Shown here: piece after piece, positions 44,451 through 54,412 of the stretch
How positions within the stretch are numbered: the stretch's first letter is position 1
Layout: every line of letters starts with the position of its first letter
Source: Faucicola tetraodonis
GTDB taxonomy: Bacteria > Pseudomonadota > Gammaproteobacteria > Pseudomonadales > Moraxellaceae
Length of the DNA stretch: 64,000 bases
NCBI GenBank assembly: GCA_032017425.1
Contig: DALZPW010000010.1
Strand: one strand, 5' to 3'
Notes under the pieces: generated by a model
Told to the model about the DNA's origin: nothing
Seen by the model: the letters and a program-made list of their open reading frames with translations, nothing else
Databases searched by the model: none
Made by a program: the position numbers and the translations under genes

Positions 44451-44891
44451 ATGCACCAAACAATCATTCATAAATCAAACCGATTGCCTATGCTAGGATG
44501 GGGTCTTTGTATCGTCATTGCGACAGGTTGTCAACATCAGCCACCCGCCGAGCGCCCAGCAGTTACCTTGCCCGTTTATAGCCAAGGGGATGCCGATAAC
44601 GGTAAAAAGCAATACGAAGAAGCCTGTCTCAAATGCCACAAGCTGCAGCCAGGAAATAACGAGAAAGGCCCACAATTACTGCGTATTTATGGGGCAAAAT
44701 CCGCCTTATTAACCGATTATCAATACACAGACGCACTGAAAAACAGCAATATGACGTGGACAGCGGAAAATTTGGACAAATATATCGCCCATCCAAAACA
44801 AACCATCGCAGGAACGCGTATGCGTTCTGACCCGATTGCTGATGCCAAAGTCCGCCAAGACATTATTGCCTATATTTCGACGCTTCGTTAA
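44451..44891 (+). CDS. Class I cytochrome c lipoprotein
   Basis: A 146-residue periplasmic or membrane-anchored monoheme cytochrome. The N-terminal hydrophobic stretch LGWGLCIVIATGC ends in a lipobox-like ATGC, and the heme motif CLKCH follows near residue 58. The distal methionine is probably in GTRMRSD near residue 123. The pattern GDADNGKKQYEEACLKCHKLQPG...KGPQLLRIYG resembles small c552/c556-type electron carriers. The ccmABCDE genes at 11-14.5 kb would be needed for its maturation. It follows fimX by 42 bp on the same strand, but no functional link is known. Confidence 0.85.
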   Translation: MHQTIIHKSNRLPMLGWGLCIVIATGCQHQPPAERPAVTLPVYSQGDADNGKKQYEEACLKCHKLQPGNNEKGPQLLRIYGAKSALLTDYQYTDALKNSNMTWTAENLDKYIAHPKQTIAGTRMRSDPIADAKVRQDIIAYISTLR

Positions 44892-45016
44892 ATTGCTTTA
44901 TGGCTATGCCTTATTCACAATAATTTCGCTAGGGCAGTGGCAGCCTATGCCTTTTAGCGATAGTTTGAGTTAACATGATTAATAAACAAAATTTAAACCT
45001 TTAAAGGATAGACCAC

Positions 45017-45976
45017 ATGGTGATGGGTAACTTAGACAATCAGCCGTTACAACAACGATTGCAAGCCATGTTGGTGAGTATTAATGATATCGTCTTGGAT
45101 AAACCTGAGGTGGTGAAGCTGGCGGTCGCTTGTTTGTTAGCCAATGGTCATTTACTGCTTCAAGATTTACCAGGAATGGGTAAAACCACGCTGGCGCACG
45201 CGATTGCCAACCATTTGGGGTTATCGTTTAATCGGGTGCAATTTACCAGCGATATGCTACCTGCCGATATTTTAGGAATTTCCCTGTATAAAACTGATAC
45301 TGGCACGTTTGAATTTAAGCCAGGCCCCATATTTTGTCAGTTGTTACTTGCCGATGAAATTAATCGCTCTAGCCCAAAAACCCAATCTGCGCTGTTAGAG
45401 GCGATGGAAGAGCGGCAAGTATCGCAAGATGGGGTAACGCGAAAACTCCCTGAACCTTTTTTTGTGATTGCCACCCAAAACCCGACGCAGCAATCAGGTG
45501 TGTTTATTTTACCTGAGTCACAGCTGGATCGGTTTTTGATGTGTTTATCACTGGGTTATCCCTCAGTTAATGCAGAGCGGGAGTTGCTACTGGGTAAAGA
45601 TAGACGTCAAATGCTGAGTCAAATTACCCCGATGTTAGATACCCAGTCATTGCAGCAGGCACAAGCGCAAGCCAAAGCCGTGTATATCGCAGATGTTGTG
45701 ATTGACTACTTGCAGCGATTGGTAGCAAAAACGCGTGAGAGCCGAGACTATCATGGTCTATCTACCCGTGGTGTGTTGGCGCTAAAGCAAGCGGCACAAG
45801 CCTTTGCATATTTGGGTGGCTACAATGAAGTGACGCCAGAAGATATCCAAGCGGTATTTGCTGCCGTTGTCGATCATCGCTTGGGGCAAGCTTTTATCCC
45901 ATTTAATCATTTGGGCGGTGAGCAGCCCCAATCGATTGCGACCCAATTGTTACGCCAAGTGCCGGTACTGGTGTAA
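45017..45976 (+). CDS. MoxR-family AAA+ ATPase
   Basis: A 319-residue chaperone-like ATPase. Walker A LPGMGKTTLAHAI near residue 53, Walker B LLADEINRSSPKTQSALLEAMEERQV, sensor 1 IATQNP, and the C-terminal helical lid (LSTRGVLALKQAAQAFAYLGG). In this operon type the MoxR protein is followed by a DUF58 protein and a transglutaminase-like membrane protein, as found here. The set is thought to assist metal insertion or envelope protein maturation; the client is unknown. Confidence 0.93.
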   Translation: MVMGNLDNQPLQQRLQAMLVSINDIVLDKPEVVKLAVACLLANGHLLLQDLPGMGKTTLAHAIANHLGLSFNRVQFTSDMLPADILGISLYKTDTGTFEFKPGPIFCQLLLADEINRSSPKTQSALLEAMEERQVSQDGVTRKLPEPFFVIATQNPTQQSGVFILPESQLDRFLMCLSLGYPSVNAERELLLGKDRRQMLSQITPMLDTQSLQQAQAQAKAVYIADVVIDYLQRLVAKTRESRDYHGLSTRGVLALKQAAQAFAYLGGYNEVTPEDIQAVFAAVVDHRLGQAFIPFNHLGGEQPQSIATQLLRQVPVLV

Positions 45977-46071
45977 ACCATGATATATAACGTGTTTTAG
46001 CGTTAAAAACTTTCTCATTGCTGTATTTTTATTATTTGATTAAATTATCCGATTAAGAGCCCGCGCCTATC

Positions 46072-47088
46072 ATGTTTGCCATTCGCCAGCGACTTGAAAA
46101 CTACTTGCAAACATGGTTTAAGCGTCGAGCGCCGATTAGCCGCGACATCACCCTCAACCTGCGCAACGTATATATTTTTTTGAGTAAAGAAGGATTGCTG
46201 TACGCTTTTTTACTCATCATTACCTTTGTCGCAGGGATTAATTATGCCAATAATTTGGTGTTGGGTTTGTGCTTTTTGTTAGGTAGTCTACTCGTGGTGA
46301 CCATCCATTATACCTTTGCCCACTTGGCAGGGTTGCAAATCAAATTGGTGGATATCAGCGATACACAAGTGGGTGGCAAAGTGCAAGTGCGACTGCAAAT
46401 TAGTAGTGAGTCAAGGCAGCCGCATCGGCAAATTCGGTTAAGTTTTGCCAACAACGCCTTTGACTTTAAACAGCCGATACACCGCAAACCCAATACACAG
46501 TCCGCACCAAATGATTGGCTGTTGGTCAGTCAAATACAAGCGCCGCAACAGGTGAGCTTATGGTTAGCAGCCGACAAACGCGGCAAATTTGTGTTACCCA
46601 GACTCACGGTGAGTACCGTATATCCCTTAGGGATTTTGCAAGCTTGGTCGTATGTGTTTTTTGAAGGACACGCGTGGGTGTATCCTGCGCCACTGAGCTA
46701 TGAGATGAAAGCCAGTCAGTTTGTACCATCTGATGATGAGCAAACCGCTGCCTTACACACCCAAGCAGGGCAGGAAGATTTTGACCAGCTGGATAATTAT
46801 GTCCCAGGGGAATCATTGGCGCGTATTTCGTGGGCGCATGTCGCGCGCGGGCAAGGACTCATGTCAAAACGTTTTGTGGAGAGTGTGGGGCAGCAGCAAT
46901 TGCTTGATTACTATCAAATGCCTGCGGTGACGCACGAAGAAAAACTCAGCCAGCTGCGCTATGGTGTGGATAGTTTGAGCCAAAGCCAAATCGCTTTTCA
47001 ATTGCGACTGCCTGATGGTGAAGGCGCAATAGGTGAAGGACAAGCATTTCGTCAGCAATGTTTGCTAAGATTGGCAAAAACGCCATGA
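46072..47088 (+). CDS. DUF58 domain-containing protein
   Basis: A 338-residue protein with two N-terminal membrane helices (GLLYAFLLIITFVAGINYANNLVLGLCFLLGSLLVVTIHYTF), a beta-rich extracytoplasmic segment, and the DUF58 signature DNYVPGESLARISWAHVARGQGLMSKRF (GxxxxxIxWxxxAR). Family members usually partner with MoxR ATPases. Its stop overlaps the next gene's start as ATGA, so translation is probably coupled. Confidence 0.9.
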   Translation: MFAIRQRLENYLQTWFKRRAPISRDITLNLRNVYIFLSKEGLLYAFLLIITFVAGINYANNLVLGLCFLLGSLLVVTIHYTFAHLAGLQIKLVDISDTQVGGKVQVRLQISSESRQPHRQIRLSFANNAFDFKQPIHRKPNTQSAPNDWLLVSQIQAPQQVSLWLAADKRGKFVLPRLTVSTVYPLGILQAWSYVFFEGHAWVYPAPLSYEMKASQFVPSDDEQTAALHTQAGQEDFDQLDNYVPGESLARISWAHVARGQGLMSKRFVESVGQQQLLDYYQMPAVTHEEKLSQLRYGVDSLSQSQIAFQLRLPDGEGAIGEGQAFRQQCLLRLAKTP

Positions 47089-49154
47089 GTCGCCCCAACC
47101 CAAATCCCCCTAGCTTAACCTTATCTCAGCGCCTAAACCAAATCTCGGCGACTCAGTGGATATTGCTATCTCAACTGTTGATGGTGGCTTTTCACGTCAA
47201 AAATTTACCCATTTGGCTATCGGTGTATGCCTTTTTTATTATCCTCTTTCAATTGCAACCGCTGCGACGTTGGTTGCCCAACGCTTTGTATCGTCCGCGC
47301 TCATTACAGTTGATACAGTACACAGGATTTATTGCAAGCTTGGTGGGGCTGTATTTGACCTATCGTACTGCCTTTGGATTGGATGTCGGTATCGCGTTTT
47401 TGCTATTGTGTGCCGTCAGTAAGCTACTAGAATTGCATACCAGGCGTGATGGCTATGTGGTGCTGAGTTTATCACTGTTTGTATTGGCAGGGCTGTTCTT
47501 AATCAACCAAGATTTGATTACAACGCTACAAGTGGCGATTGGCACGATGGTCGTGCTGTTTGCCATGATTGCGCAAAATGATGATGGTACAGGACGCTAC
47601 CGTACGCTTGGCTTATTGGTCGGTCAAGCGATTCCTCTGACCATTATTCTGTTTTTATTTTTTCCCCGATTGCCGCCGCTATGGTCGGTGCATTTGAGCG
47701 GCGTGCAAGCAAAGACAGGCATGTCAGATAGTATGTCACCGGGCGATTTTGCCAACCTCAGTCAATCGACTGAATTGGCGTTTCGGGTAGAATTTTTAGG
47801 CAATCAGCCAAGCCAACAAAATTTATATTGGCGCGGTTTGGTATTTTCTGATTTTGATGGCACCACCTGGCGCGCCAATCCTCGCACCTCGCTTTGGACG
47901 CCCAATCAGCCGTTTGCTGATTGGTTGTTGCCGACGTTGAAGCTGAGTAAACGCTTTACCTTAGCCGTTATCCCTGACTATCGGGTGATTTTGGAGCAGA
48001 CGGGACAAAATTGGTTATTTGGGCTTGATTATCCGATAACCAACCAAAAAGGCATTGGGCTGACGTCGGATTTTACCCTACGGTATTGGGATACTGTCAA
48101 TCAGCGTTTTACTTATCAAGTGCATTGGTTAGATGATGCGCCTATCAATTTAGCCTTATCCACCCAGCAGCGTCAGGTCAATTTAGCATTGCCAGCAGGC
48201 GGTAATCCGCAAAGTCGCCAATTTGCGCAGCGACTCTACCACCAAGCAGGCGATGACCCGATTGCCTATACCAACGCCATCGCGCAGTGGATGCGTAGCC
48301 AGCAGTTTCGCTACACCTTATCACCCCCTACCTTGGGTAGTAATCGCATCGATGATTTTTTATTTGCTACCCGTGCAGGGTTTTGTGAGCATTATGCGTC
48401 AAGTTTTACTTACCTTATGCGAGCGGCAGGTGTGCCTGCTCGGGTGGTAGCCGGGTATCAAGGTGGGCAGTTAGGGCGTGATGGCAAAAGTTGGGAAGTA
48501 CGGCAAATGGATGCCCATGCATGGAGCGAGATTTGGGTGCAAGGGCGCGGCTGGGTGCGGGTAGATCCTACGGGCTTTGTCGCTCCCAATCGGGTCGAGC
48601 AGGGTATGGACACTGTCACCCAAGACGCTGGGGCAAAAATGTTTGGTGAGGGCGTGGCAGGACAAATTAGCTATCAGCAGTTTCAAATGCTGCAGCAAGC
48701 GCGCCGCTTGTTTGACCAAGCTAGCTATTATTGGCAACGCGATGTGGTCGGCTATGACCAAGACCGCCAGCGGTCATCGCTGTTTAAATGGCTCAATATC
48801 CAATCTGTCTATCAGCAAGTGATGGTGATGTTTGTCACCCTTGTGAGCGTCCTTGCGCTATTGGGATTGTGGCTGTGGTGGCGTCGTCGCCGGGTGTGGG
48901 ATAGGGATGATTGGATTATGGTACAGTTATCCAATCGCTTGGCAAAAAAAGACAAAACGCTCGCAAGGCAGGATAGTGAAGGGGTGCTGGCTTGGCTTAC
49001 TCGACTTGAGCCAAAGGTCACCGATAAGGTAGCCCTTCAAGCACTTGCCGCGCTATATCGACAAATCCGCTATCAGCACCCCACGGATAACAAACAATCC
49101 ATGCGGCAATTAGACAATTTGGCAAAAACCATCGCGCTAAAAAAATCCCCTTAA
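47085..49154 (+). CDS. tgpA: TgpA-like transglutaminase membrane protein (DUF3488)
   Basis: A 689-residue inner-membrane protein with about six N-terminal membrane helices, a periplasmic transglutaminase-like domain and one C-terminal membrane helix (VMVMFVTLVSVLALLGLWLWW) before a cytoplasmic tail. The Cys-His-Asp triad is visible in RAGFCEHYASSFTYLMRAAG, MDAHAWSEIWV and WVRVDPTGF. It resembles P. aeruginosa TgpA, which is essential there and encoded next to MoxR and DUF58 genes, as here. I set the start at ATG 47085, overlapping the DUF58 stop. Confidence 0.92.
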   Translation: MSRPNPNPPSLTLSQRLNQISATQWILLSQLLMVAFHVKNLPIWLSVYAFFIILFQLQPLRRWLPNALYRPRSLQLIQYTGFIASLVGLYLTYRTAFGLDVGIAFLLLCAVSKLLELHTRRDGYVVLSLSLFVLAGLFLINQDLITTLQVAIGTMVVLFAMIAQNDDGTGRYRTLGLLVGQAIPLTIILFLFFPRLPPLWSVHLSGVQAKTGMSDSMSPGDFANLSQSTELAFRVEFLGNQPSQQNLYWRGLVFSDFDGTTWRANPRTSLWTPNQPFADWLLPTLKLSKRFTLAVIPDYRVILEQTGQNWLFGLDYPITNQKGIGLTSDFTLRYWDTVNQRFTYQVHWLDDAPINLALSTQQRQVNLALPAGGNPQSRQFAQRLYHQAGDDPIAYTNAIAQWMRSQQFRYTLSPPTLGSNRIDDFLFATRAGFCEHYASSFTYLMRAAGVPARVVAGYQGGQLGRDGKSWEVRQMDAHAWSEIWVQGRGWVRVDPTGFVAPNRVEQGMDTVTQDAGAKMFGEGVAGQISYQQFQMLQQARRLFDQASYYWQRDVVGYDQDRQRSSLFKWLNIQSVYQQVMVMFVTLVSVLALLGLWLWWRRRRVWDRDDWIMVQLSNRLAKKDKTLARQDSEGVLAWLTRLEPKVTDKVALQALAALYRQIRYQHPTDNKQSMRQLDNLAKTIALKKSP

Positions 49155-49226
49155 TATTCAATATTTGTTTGCTATACTCTATAGAATTGAAATAAATATA
49201 GTAAATAAATATAGGGCTCACTAAAT

Positions 49227-50013
49227 ATGAGTAATTTACCTACGCCACCGCTACAAACCGAGAGTAAAAACTCATTACCCTTGATTATCTTTGGCATTAT
49301 CTTGGCGCTTGGTCTCATCGCCGCGGCATTTGTACTGGGCACGCAGTTTAAGAATCTAAAACAGTCCGGTACAATCACTGTCAAAGGCTTAGCGGAAGCC
49401 CCTTACAAAGCCAATCTTGCCCAAATCCAAATGGGTGTCAGCGCTTGGGGACAAGACTATGCAGGTGCGCTCGCCAATGGTAAAAATGACTTTAAAGCGC
49501 TGCAGCAGTTTGTGGCAAGCAAAGGCTTTAGCGTGTCTAGTCAAAATGTCACGCCCATAAGCGTTGAGCCGTATAATGAAGACTATGTGGATGGATGAGC
49601 AGGGACAAACCCGCACCCGCCAAAATGGCTATAAAGCTACCCAAACGCTGTCAATTAGCAGTCAAGAACTCAATAAAATCACCAATATGCTTGCTCAAGT
49701 GCAAAATTATCGTATCAGCCATGAATCAGTGACGTTTGAAAAGCCGCAATATCTGCTCAATGACCTTGAGAAAATCAAGCATGATTTGATTGCCAAAGCC
49801 ACCGATGATGCTAACAAACGCGCCGAAGAATTTGCCAAAACTGGTCATGCCAAAGTAGGGGTAATGCGCTCAGCATCGCAAGCGTCATTTAATATTTTGG
49901 ATGCGCATAACCCTGACACCGATGACTCAGATTATGGCGGTACGTATGATAAAGATGGCGTGGATAAATTGGTACGGCTCGTTGTCACCATTGATTATGC
50001 GATTGAGCAGTAA
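49227..50013 (+). pseudogene. SIMPL-domain (DUF541) protein, frameshifted
   Basis: A periplasmic SIMPL-domain protein in two frames. Part 1 (49227-49598) has an N-terminal membrane anchor (LPLIIFGIILALGLIAAAFVLG) and TITVKGLAEAPYKANLAQIQMGVS, ending at ...NEDYVDG-stop. Part 2 (frame of 49564-50013) continues with DEQGQTRTRQNGYKATQTLSISSQELNKI to the family C-terminus RLVVTIDYAIEQ. The shift lies in GGATGGAT at 49589-49596; removing one GGAT restores ...YVDEQGQTR in a single frame of about 260 residues. This is either a real inactivating 4-bp tandem duplication, a phase-variable site, or an assembly error. SIMPL proteins have roles in stress and signalling that are poorly defined. Confidence 0.85.
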
Positions 50014-50369
50014 TGACACAATCAATGAAGGCAGTTTTTATGAATAGCTTTGCTAAAATTAAGGCATGAGAGTGTTTGATACTGTTATCATTCGCCAGTT
50101 TCGCCCATGACAATGCTAACCAAAAAGAGCGTTGTTATCTGTTTTAATAATAAGTTAAAAATTACGCAAAGTTGGATTGTTCATACAGGTGGCGGTGCAA
50201 GGGTCACTTATACCACAATGATTTTGGGTAAAAAGACATAGCCTAATGCCAACAATATGTTTTGGTGTGACAAGAGTAAAGATAACAAATGAGATATATG
50301 CGCTAATTAACACCAAGTGATAAAAAAACGACAATCATATATTGTCGTTTTTTTAGCTTTAACTTTAAA
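50014..50369. other. Intergenic region with a possible 44-codon frame
   Basis: About 356 bp between the SIMPL pseudogene and metH, which converge. A frame at 50107-50241 (MTMLTKKSVVICFNNKLK...) has no good ribosome binding site and unknown similarity. The metH terminator is at 50322-50356. Otherwise nothing is seen. Confidence 0.4.
50322..50356. terminator. Terminator of metH (bidirectional form)
   Basis: AAAAAAACGACAAT pairs with ATTGTCGTTTTTTT around a short loop, 14 bp past the metH stop. Confidence 0.9.
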
Positions 50370-53300
50370 TTACAAATTCGGATTTAGCCACTTTTCTGCT
50401 GTAGCTTTATCCCAGCCTTTACGCGTTGCATAATCTTCAAGCTGGTCTTGACTGATTTTACCGACATTAAAATAATCACTCTCTGGGTGGCTATAATAAA
50501 ACCCACTCACGCTAGACGCAGGGTACATGGCATAGCTTTCTGTCAAATACGTCCCAATGGCATTGGTGGTATCAAGCCAGTCAAACAGCTTGCCTTTTTC
50601 GGTGTGGTCAGGGCAGGCAGGATAACCCGGCGCAGGGCGAATGCCGACATATTTTTCTTTGATGAGTTCATCATTGGTTAGGCTTTCATTCGCTTGATAG
50701 CCCCAATACTGTTTACGAATCAACTCATGCAAATGCTCAGCAAATGCCTCAGCAAAACGGTCGCAAAGCGCCTGTACCATGATGGCACTATAATCATCGC
50801 CTTTGGCTTTATAGTCATTGGCAAGTGCTTCTGCCCCAAACAATGACACGGTAAAACCACCGAGATAATCGGTTTTTTCAGGACTGATAAAATCCGCTAG
50901 GCTGTAATTAGGTTTACCACTGGCTTTATCAGATTGCTGGCGTAAATGCTCAAAGGTGTGCGTGACATGGCCTTGCTCATCGAGTACCTGCACCGTGTCT
51001 GAGCTTGGGCGTTGGGCAGGGCTTAGTCTAAACACCGCTTTAGCTGTGACCAATTTTTCCTTGATTAATTTATCAATCATGGTTTGGGCATTGGCAAATA
51101 AGTCTTTGGCTTCCTCCCCGACGATGCTATCATCAAAGATTTTGGGATATTTGCCGACCAATCCCCAAGAGATAAAGAAAGGTGTCCAGTCGATATAAGG
51201 CAATAAATTTTGTAACGGATAATCGTCCAAAATGACTTGTCCTAATTGGTTGGGCTTAGGCGGCGTGTAGTTCGCCCAGTCATATTGGAAGCCTTGTTCA
51301 ATCGATTCCGCATACGACAGCTTCGCCGCTTTGGGTTGGCGATTGGCAAGGCGTTCACGGACTTCGCCATACTCTTGACGCAGCTCACTGATAAAATCGA
51401 CGCGTTTTTCTTTGGAGAGTAAAGTCGTCGCTACGCCCACTGCGCGGCTGGCATCGGCAACATAGACAACCGCATCGTTTTGATAGTTGGGCTCGATTTT
51501 TACCGCGGTATGGGCTTTTGAAGTCGTCGCACCGCCAATCAGTAGGGGCAGATTAAAGCCTTGCTCCTGCATTTGTTTGGCGACGTACACCATTTCATCA
51601 AGGCTCGGGGTAATCAAGCCTGACAAGCCGATGATATCGACGTTTTCATCTTTGGCGACTTGTAGGATTTTTTCACAAGGCACCATCACGCCTAAGTCGA
51701 TGATGTCATAGCCATTACAGCCAAGCACTACGCCAACGATGTTTTTGCCGATGTCATGCACATCGCCTTTCACCGTTGCCATGAGTACTTTGCCTTTGGT
51801 TTCGCCTGCAACTTTTTCTTTTTCGATATACGGATTAAGCCATGCCACCGCTTGCTTCATCACACGGGCGGATTTTACCACTTGCGGTAGGAACATTTTG
51901 CCTGCCCCAAACAAGTCACCGACCACGTTCATACCGTCCATCAAAGGTCCTTCGATGACGTCTAAGGGACGCGAGAATTTTAGCCGTGCTTCTTCAGTGT
52001 CTTCATTGATATAAGTGGTTACCCCTTTAACTAACGCATGTTCAATGCGTTTTTCGACGGGCAATTCACGCCATGACAAATCGACGGTGCTGTCTTTTTT
52101 CTTACCGCTCAAATAGTTTTCTGCCACTTGCATCAAATGGTCGGTGGCGTCTTGACCTGACTCGCCTTGGTTGCGGTTCAAAATCACGTCTTCAATAGCA
52201 TTTCTAGCGTCTGGCTCGATATCGTCATACAGCTCTAGCATGGCGGGGTTGACAATCCCCATGGTCATGCCGTTTTTGATAGCGTGGTACAAGAACACGG
52301 CGTGAATGGCTTCACGAATGGGATTGCCACGAAATGAGAACGACACATTGGACACACCACCTGATACCATGGCGTTGGGCAAATTATCGGTAATCCATCG
52401 GGTGGCATTGATAAAGTCTAAGCCGTAATTGTTATGCTCTTCAATCCCCGTGGCGACGGCAAAAATATTGGGGTCAAAGATGATATCTTCACTCGGAAAA
52501 CCGATTTCATCAACCAAAATATCGTATGAGCGTTTGCAGATTTCGATTTTACGCTCAAAACTGTCCGCCTGTCCGTCTTCATCGAACGCCATGACGATAA
52601 TCGCCGCCCCATAACGCTGACATAGCTTGGCTTTTTCCACAAACTCTGTCTTGCCTTCTTTTAACGAGATCGAATTGACCACAGATTTGCCTTGCGTGCA
52701 TTTAAGACCCGCTTCGATGATGTCCCATTTTGACGAATCAATCATCAGCGGTACACGGCTGATATCTGGCTCACTGGCGACCAAATTGACAAAGTGAATC
52801 ATCGCCGCCTTGCTATCTAGCATGGCTTCATCCATGTTGATATCAACGACTTGGGCGCCGCCTTCAACTTGGTCACGAGCCACGTCCAATGCTTCGGTGT
52901 ATTGTTCGTTTTTGATGAGACGCAAAAATTTCTTTGAACCTGTGACATTGGTACGTTCACCGACATTGACAAACAGGCTATCACGGGTGATGTTGAACGC
53001 TTCGAGTCCCGACAATCGGCAAGCTGGCTTGTAGTCTGGCAGCTGGCGTGGGGCAAAGGGTGACGTCATCTCGACAATTTTGGCGATATGTTTGGGCGTG
53101 GTACCACAGCAGCCGCCCACAATATTGACCAAGCCAGATTTGGCATAGTCGGCAACCATGGTGGCAGTTTGTTCAGGGGTTTCGTCATATTCCCCAAACT
53201 CGTTGGGCAAGCCTGCATTGGGGTGAGCGGACACAAAAGTTTCGCACACATCCGACAAGGTTTTGATATGCGGCTTTAACGCATCTGCGCCCAGTGCACA

Positions 53301-54137
53301 GTTAAACCCAATCGAAATCGGCTTGGCGTGGCGGATTGAGTTATAAAACGCCTCGGCAGTTTGCCCCGACAGCGTACGTCCCGACGCATCGGTAATGGTG
53401 CCCGAAATCATAATCGGCAATTCAAACCCAATGGCCTCAAACACGCCCGTCACCGCAAAAATCGCTGCTTTGGCGTTTAGGGTATCGAACACGGTTTCTA
53501 TCAAGATGATATCGGCACCGCCTTCAATCAAAGCGTAAGTCGCCTCGGTATAGTTATCAACCAGTTCATCGAAGGTGACGTTACGAAAGGCGGGGTCATT
53601 GACATCGGGTGAAATCGAGCAAGTGCGAGAGGTGGGACCAATCACGCCTGCCACAAACCGAGGTTTTTCTGGGTTTATCGCAGTGACTTCATCACACACT
53701 TGACGGGCGAGGGCGGCGGCGGATTTGTTAATCTCATAAACGAGATTTTCCATGCCGTAGTCTGCCATCGAAATTTGCGTGCCATTAAAACTGTTGGTTT
53801 CAATGATATCTGCGCCTGCCTCAAGATACGAGCGGTGAATATCACGGATGATATGCGGCTGGGTCAGTACCAATAAGTCATTGTTGCCTTTGACGTCACG
53901 TCCAAAATTGGCAAATCGCTCACCACGGTAGTCTGCCTCGATGAGTTTATAGTTTTGGATTTCTGTCCCCATCGCCCCGTCAAGGAACAAAATCCGCTGT
54001 TTTAACAGGTCAGCTAAACGCGCTTTATTGGTCGCTTGTATGGCTTTGAACGGAAAGCTGGCAGGGGGTGTAAGTTGAAAATTGGTTGGGTCGTGGGGTT
54101 TGTGACTGGTAGGTGCGTTACTGGTGCTGATACTCAT
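50370..54137 (-). CDS. metH: Cobalamin-dependent methionine synthase
   Basis: MetH transfers the methyl group from methyltetrahydrofolate to homocysteine via cobalamin. The 1255 residues contain, in order: the homocysteine domain (ILFLDGAMGTEIQ; zinc cysteines in GFNCALG and GGCCGTTP), the pterin domain (NVGERTNVTGSKKF), the cap and B12 domain (DVHDIGKNIVGVVLGCNGY with the cobalt-ligating His; GLSGLITPSLDEM; LLIGGATTSKAHTAV), and the SAM-binding activation domain (RPAPGYPACPDHTEKG). Length is close to E. coli MetH (1227 aa). The upstream region shows no recognisable cobalamin riboswitch. The cobalamin-independent MetE is not in this window. Confidence 0.97.
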   Translation of the reverse strand: MSISTSNAPTSHKPHDPTNFQLTPPASFPFKAIQATNKARLADLLKQRILFLDGAMGTEIQNYKLIEADYRGERFANFGRDVKGNNDLLVLTQPHIIRDIHRSYLEAGADIIETNSFNGTQISMADYGMENLVYEINKSAAALARQVCDEVTAINPEKPRFVAGVIGPTSRTCSISPDVNDPAFRNVTFDELVDNYTEATYALIEGGADIILIETVFDTLNAKAAIFAVTGVFEAIGFELPIMISGTITDASGRTLSGQTAEAFYNSIRHAKPISIGFNCALGADALKPHIKTLSDVCETFVSAHPNAGLPNEFGEYDETPEQTATMVADYAKSGLVNIVGGCCGTTPKHIAKIVEMTSPFAPRQLPDYKPACRLSGLEAFNITRDSLFVNVGERTNVTGSKKFLRLIKNEQYTEALDVARDQVEGGAQVVDINMDEAMLDSKAAMIHFVNLVASEPDISRVPLMIDSSKWDIIEAGLKCTQGKSVVNSISLKEGKTEFVEKAKLCQRYGAAIIVMAFDEDGQADSFERKIEICKRSYDILVDEIGFPSEDIIFDPNIFAVATGIEEHNNYGLDFINATRWITDNLPNAMVSGGVSNVSFSFRGNPIREAIHAVFLYHAIKNGMTMGIVNPAMLELYDDIEPDARNAIEDVILNRNQGESGQDATDHLMQVAENYLSGKKKDSTVDLSWRELPVEKRIEHALVKGVTTYINEDTEEARLKFSRPLDVIEGPLMDGMNVVGDLFGAGKMFLPQVVKSARVMKQAVAWLNPYIEKEKVAGETKGKVLMATVKGDVHDIGKNIVGVVLGCNGYDIIDLGVMVPCEKILQVAKDENVDIIGLSGLITPSLDEMVYVAKQMQEQGFNLPLLIGGATTSKAHTAVKIEPNYQNDAVVYVADASRAVGVATTLLSKEKRVDFISELRQEYGEVRERLANRQPKAAKLSYAESIEQGFQYDWANYTPPKPNQLGQVILDDYPLQNLLPYIDWTPFFISWGLVGKYPKIFDDSIVGEEAKDLFANAQTMIDKLIKEKLVTAKAVFRLSPAQRPSSDTVQVLDEQGHVTHTFEHLRQQSDKASGKPNYSLADFISPEKTDYLGGFTVSLFGAEALANDYKAKGDDYSAIMVQALCDRFAEAFAEHLHELIRKQYWGYQANESLTNDELIKEKYVGIRPAPGYPACPDHTEKGKLFDWLDTTNAIGTYLTESYAMYPASSVSGFYYSHPESDYFNVGKISQDQLEDYATRKGWDKATAEKWLNPNL

Positions 54138-54298
54138 CGAAAGGCTTGTCCTGATTCAAATTGTCATAGGTATCTGTTAATAAGTCGATTATAACATTTT
54201 GTCGCCGCTCAATCGTTAGATTTGTGGAATAACCTGTTGAATGAAAATTTTAGCTAAAACCTAATTTGTGTATAAAAGCATGAGGCAGAGAGAATGAA

Positions 54299-54336
54299 AA
54301 TAGCGTTAATCTTTAATATGTAGATTAACGGCTATT
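54299..54336. promoter_or_regulatory. Inverted repeat in the metH/nnrS divergent promoter region
   Basis: AATAGC-GTTAATCT at 54299-54312 and AGATTAACGGCTATT at 54322-54336 are inverted repeats with one bulge and a 9-nt loop. The right arm ends about 17 bp before an extended -10 element (TGCTATAAT, 54350-54358) of nnrS, so it overlaps the expected -35. It could be an operator for a nitric-oxide-responsive regulator or an RNA hairpin. Confidence 0.5.
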
Positions 54337-54349
54337 CTCATATACACTT

Positions 54350-54358
54350 TGCTATAAT
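54350..54358 (+). promoter_or_regulatory. Extended -10 promoter of nnrS
   Basis: TGCTATAAT is an extended -10 hexamer 55 bp upstream of the nnrS start. No convincing -35 is present; that position is occupied by the inverted repeat, consistent with activator or repressor control. Confidence 0.5.
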
Positions 54359-54412
54359 ATATATTTTAAATACATGTTAAAACGATGGTTGCCCTAATAA
54401 GTGAGCATAGCC

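Noticed and set aside
50107..50241. A 44-codon reading frame between the SIMPL gene and metH
   Set aside because: No ribosome binding site, no known similarity and no conserved context; listed only as a possibility within the intergenic entry.
54138..54400. A cobalamin riboswitch upstream of metH
   Set aside because: No B12-box-like sequence or multi-stem arrangement was seen; the only clear structure is the inverted repeat near nnrS.
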